A stretch of DNA of 6,064 bases from contig PMOU01000042.1 in assembly GCA_003161205.1 (NCBI GenBank), forward strand, positions 12,549 to 18,612. The letters run 5' to 3'. Within the stretch, counting starts at the first letter, position 1. Each line of letters opens with the position of its first letter. A program made the translations under genes and the position numbers. Positions 5,685-6,064 of the stretch are shown one piece after another. The notes under the pieces were generated by a model that worked only from the letters and a program-made list of their open reading frames with translations, was not told where the DNA came from and made no database searches. Origin of the DNA: Actinomycetota bacterium. Lineage in GTDB: Bacteria; Actinomycetota; Actinomycetes; Streptosporangiales; Streptosporangiaceae.

Positions 5685-6064
5685 ATGGCGTCTTCGATGA
5701 TCAGGGTATGGCTTCCGGAGGCGGATTCGGTCGCGCAGATGGGCGGCCTGCCCGACGGGATGATCGCCGACGTGTGGACCGGCGATAGGCACGTGCCGGA
5801 CTCGGCCGACGAGGTCGAGGTCGTCGTGCTGCCGATCTGGCTGCCGTCCTCGCGGATGCCGGTGCTGGCCAAGCTGCCCCGGCTGCAGCTGATCCAGCTG
5901 ATGTCGGCCGGCGCCGAGCACACGATCGGGTTCGTCCCGCCCGGTGTCACCTTGTGTAACGCGCGTGGTGTGCACGACCCCGCGGTCGCCGAATGGGCCC
6001 TGGCCGTGATGCTGGCGCAGGTACGGCAGCTGCCCCGGTTCCTGGCCGCGCAGCGGGCGGGCCA
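5685..6064 (+). CDS. D-isomer-specific 2-hydroxyacid dehydrogenase, N-terminal part
   Basis: The first 126 complete codons plus two bases of an NAD(P)-dependent dehydrogenase; the gene continues past the right edge. I translated it by hand from ATG 5685 (MASSMIRVWLPEADS). Hallmarks of the N-terminal substrate-binding domain are visible: LPRLQLIQLMSAGAEH (about residues 65-80), PPGVTLCNARGVHDPAVAEW (about 86-105) and the following helix ALAVMLAQVRQLPRF. The latter leads toward the NAD-binding Rossmann domain. The GxGxxG motif and the catalytic Arg, Glu and His all lie outside the window. The family reduces 2-keto acids to D-2-hydroxy acids or does the reverse; which substrate is used cannot be told from this part. 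ATG 5697 (Met5, then IRVWLPE) is a possible alternative start. No ribosome binding site is seen and a TAACCT hexamer lies 7 nt upstream, favouring ATG 5685 as a leaderless start. The 49-bp gap to the stress gene allows its own promoter. Confidence 0.88.
   Translation, partial: MASSMIRVWLPEADSVAQMGGLPDGMIADVWTGDRHVPDSADEVEVVVLPIWLPSSRMPVLAKLPRLQLIQLMSAGAEHTIGFVPPGVTLCNARGVHDPAVAEWALAVMLAQVRQLPRFLAAQRAG

Noticed and set aside
5141..5975. Minus-strand open frames opposite the stress protein and dehydrogenase (5141-5950, 5523-5975)
   Set aside because: They are antisense to two genes with clear family motifs and show no domains of their own.
1..6064. CRISPR arrays, insertion sequences, tRNA or rRNA genes, or a defence island
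   Set aside because: No spaced repeats, transposase motifs, terminal inverted repeats or RNA gene signatures were seen; apart from the intergenic interval the window is housekeeping-type coding sequence.

Overview
The window comes from the chromosome of a high-GC Gram-positive bacterium, almost certainly an actinomycete. The evidence is very high GC with GC-rich third codon positions, a lipobox-bearing NTF2-fold penicillin-binding protein typical of actinobacteria, an overlapping sbcD-sbcC pair, and apparent leaderless genes with a TANNNT hexamer 7-8 nt before the ATG. The genus cannot be fixed from this sequence alone.

Layout. (1) Positions 548 to 1, minus strand: the first 182 codons of a lipoprotein-type penicillin-binding protein. 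It has a signal peptide and lipobox, a MecA_N/NTF2-like domain and the start of the dimerisation region; the transpeptidase domain lies outside the window. (2) 549-619: a 71-bp divergent promoter region. (3) 620-1810 and 1810-4815, plus strand: sbcD and sbcC, translationally coupled by a TGATG overlap. They encode the bacterial Mre11/Rad50-type nuclease and ATPase, with all expected catalytic motifs and a CPVC zinc hook. (4) 4816-5092: a 277-bp non-coding interval clearly more AT-rich than its surroundings. It holds a weak terminator-like hairpin and several palindromic or promoter-like sites, probably mostly control sequence for the next gene. (5) 5093-5635, plus strand: a single-domain universal stress protein with a degenerate ATP-binding motif. 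(6) 5685 to the right edge, plus strand: the N-terminal 126 codons of a D-isomer-specific 2-hydroxyacid dehydrogenase.

How the genes relate. SbcD and SbcC form one enzyme complex that processes hairpins and blocked double-strand DNA ends. The penicillin-binding lipoprotein acts outside the membrane in peptidoglycan cross-linking and shares only the promoter region with sbcDC. The universal stress protein and the dehydrogenase each appear to have their own upstream signals. I see no mobile element, CRISPR array, tRNA or rRNA, and no convincing sign of a new multi-gene system. The least explained stretch is the AT-rich interval 4816-5092. The other noteworthy signals are the leaderless-promoter arrangement and the altered nucleotide-binding motif of the stress protein.
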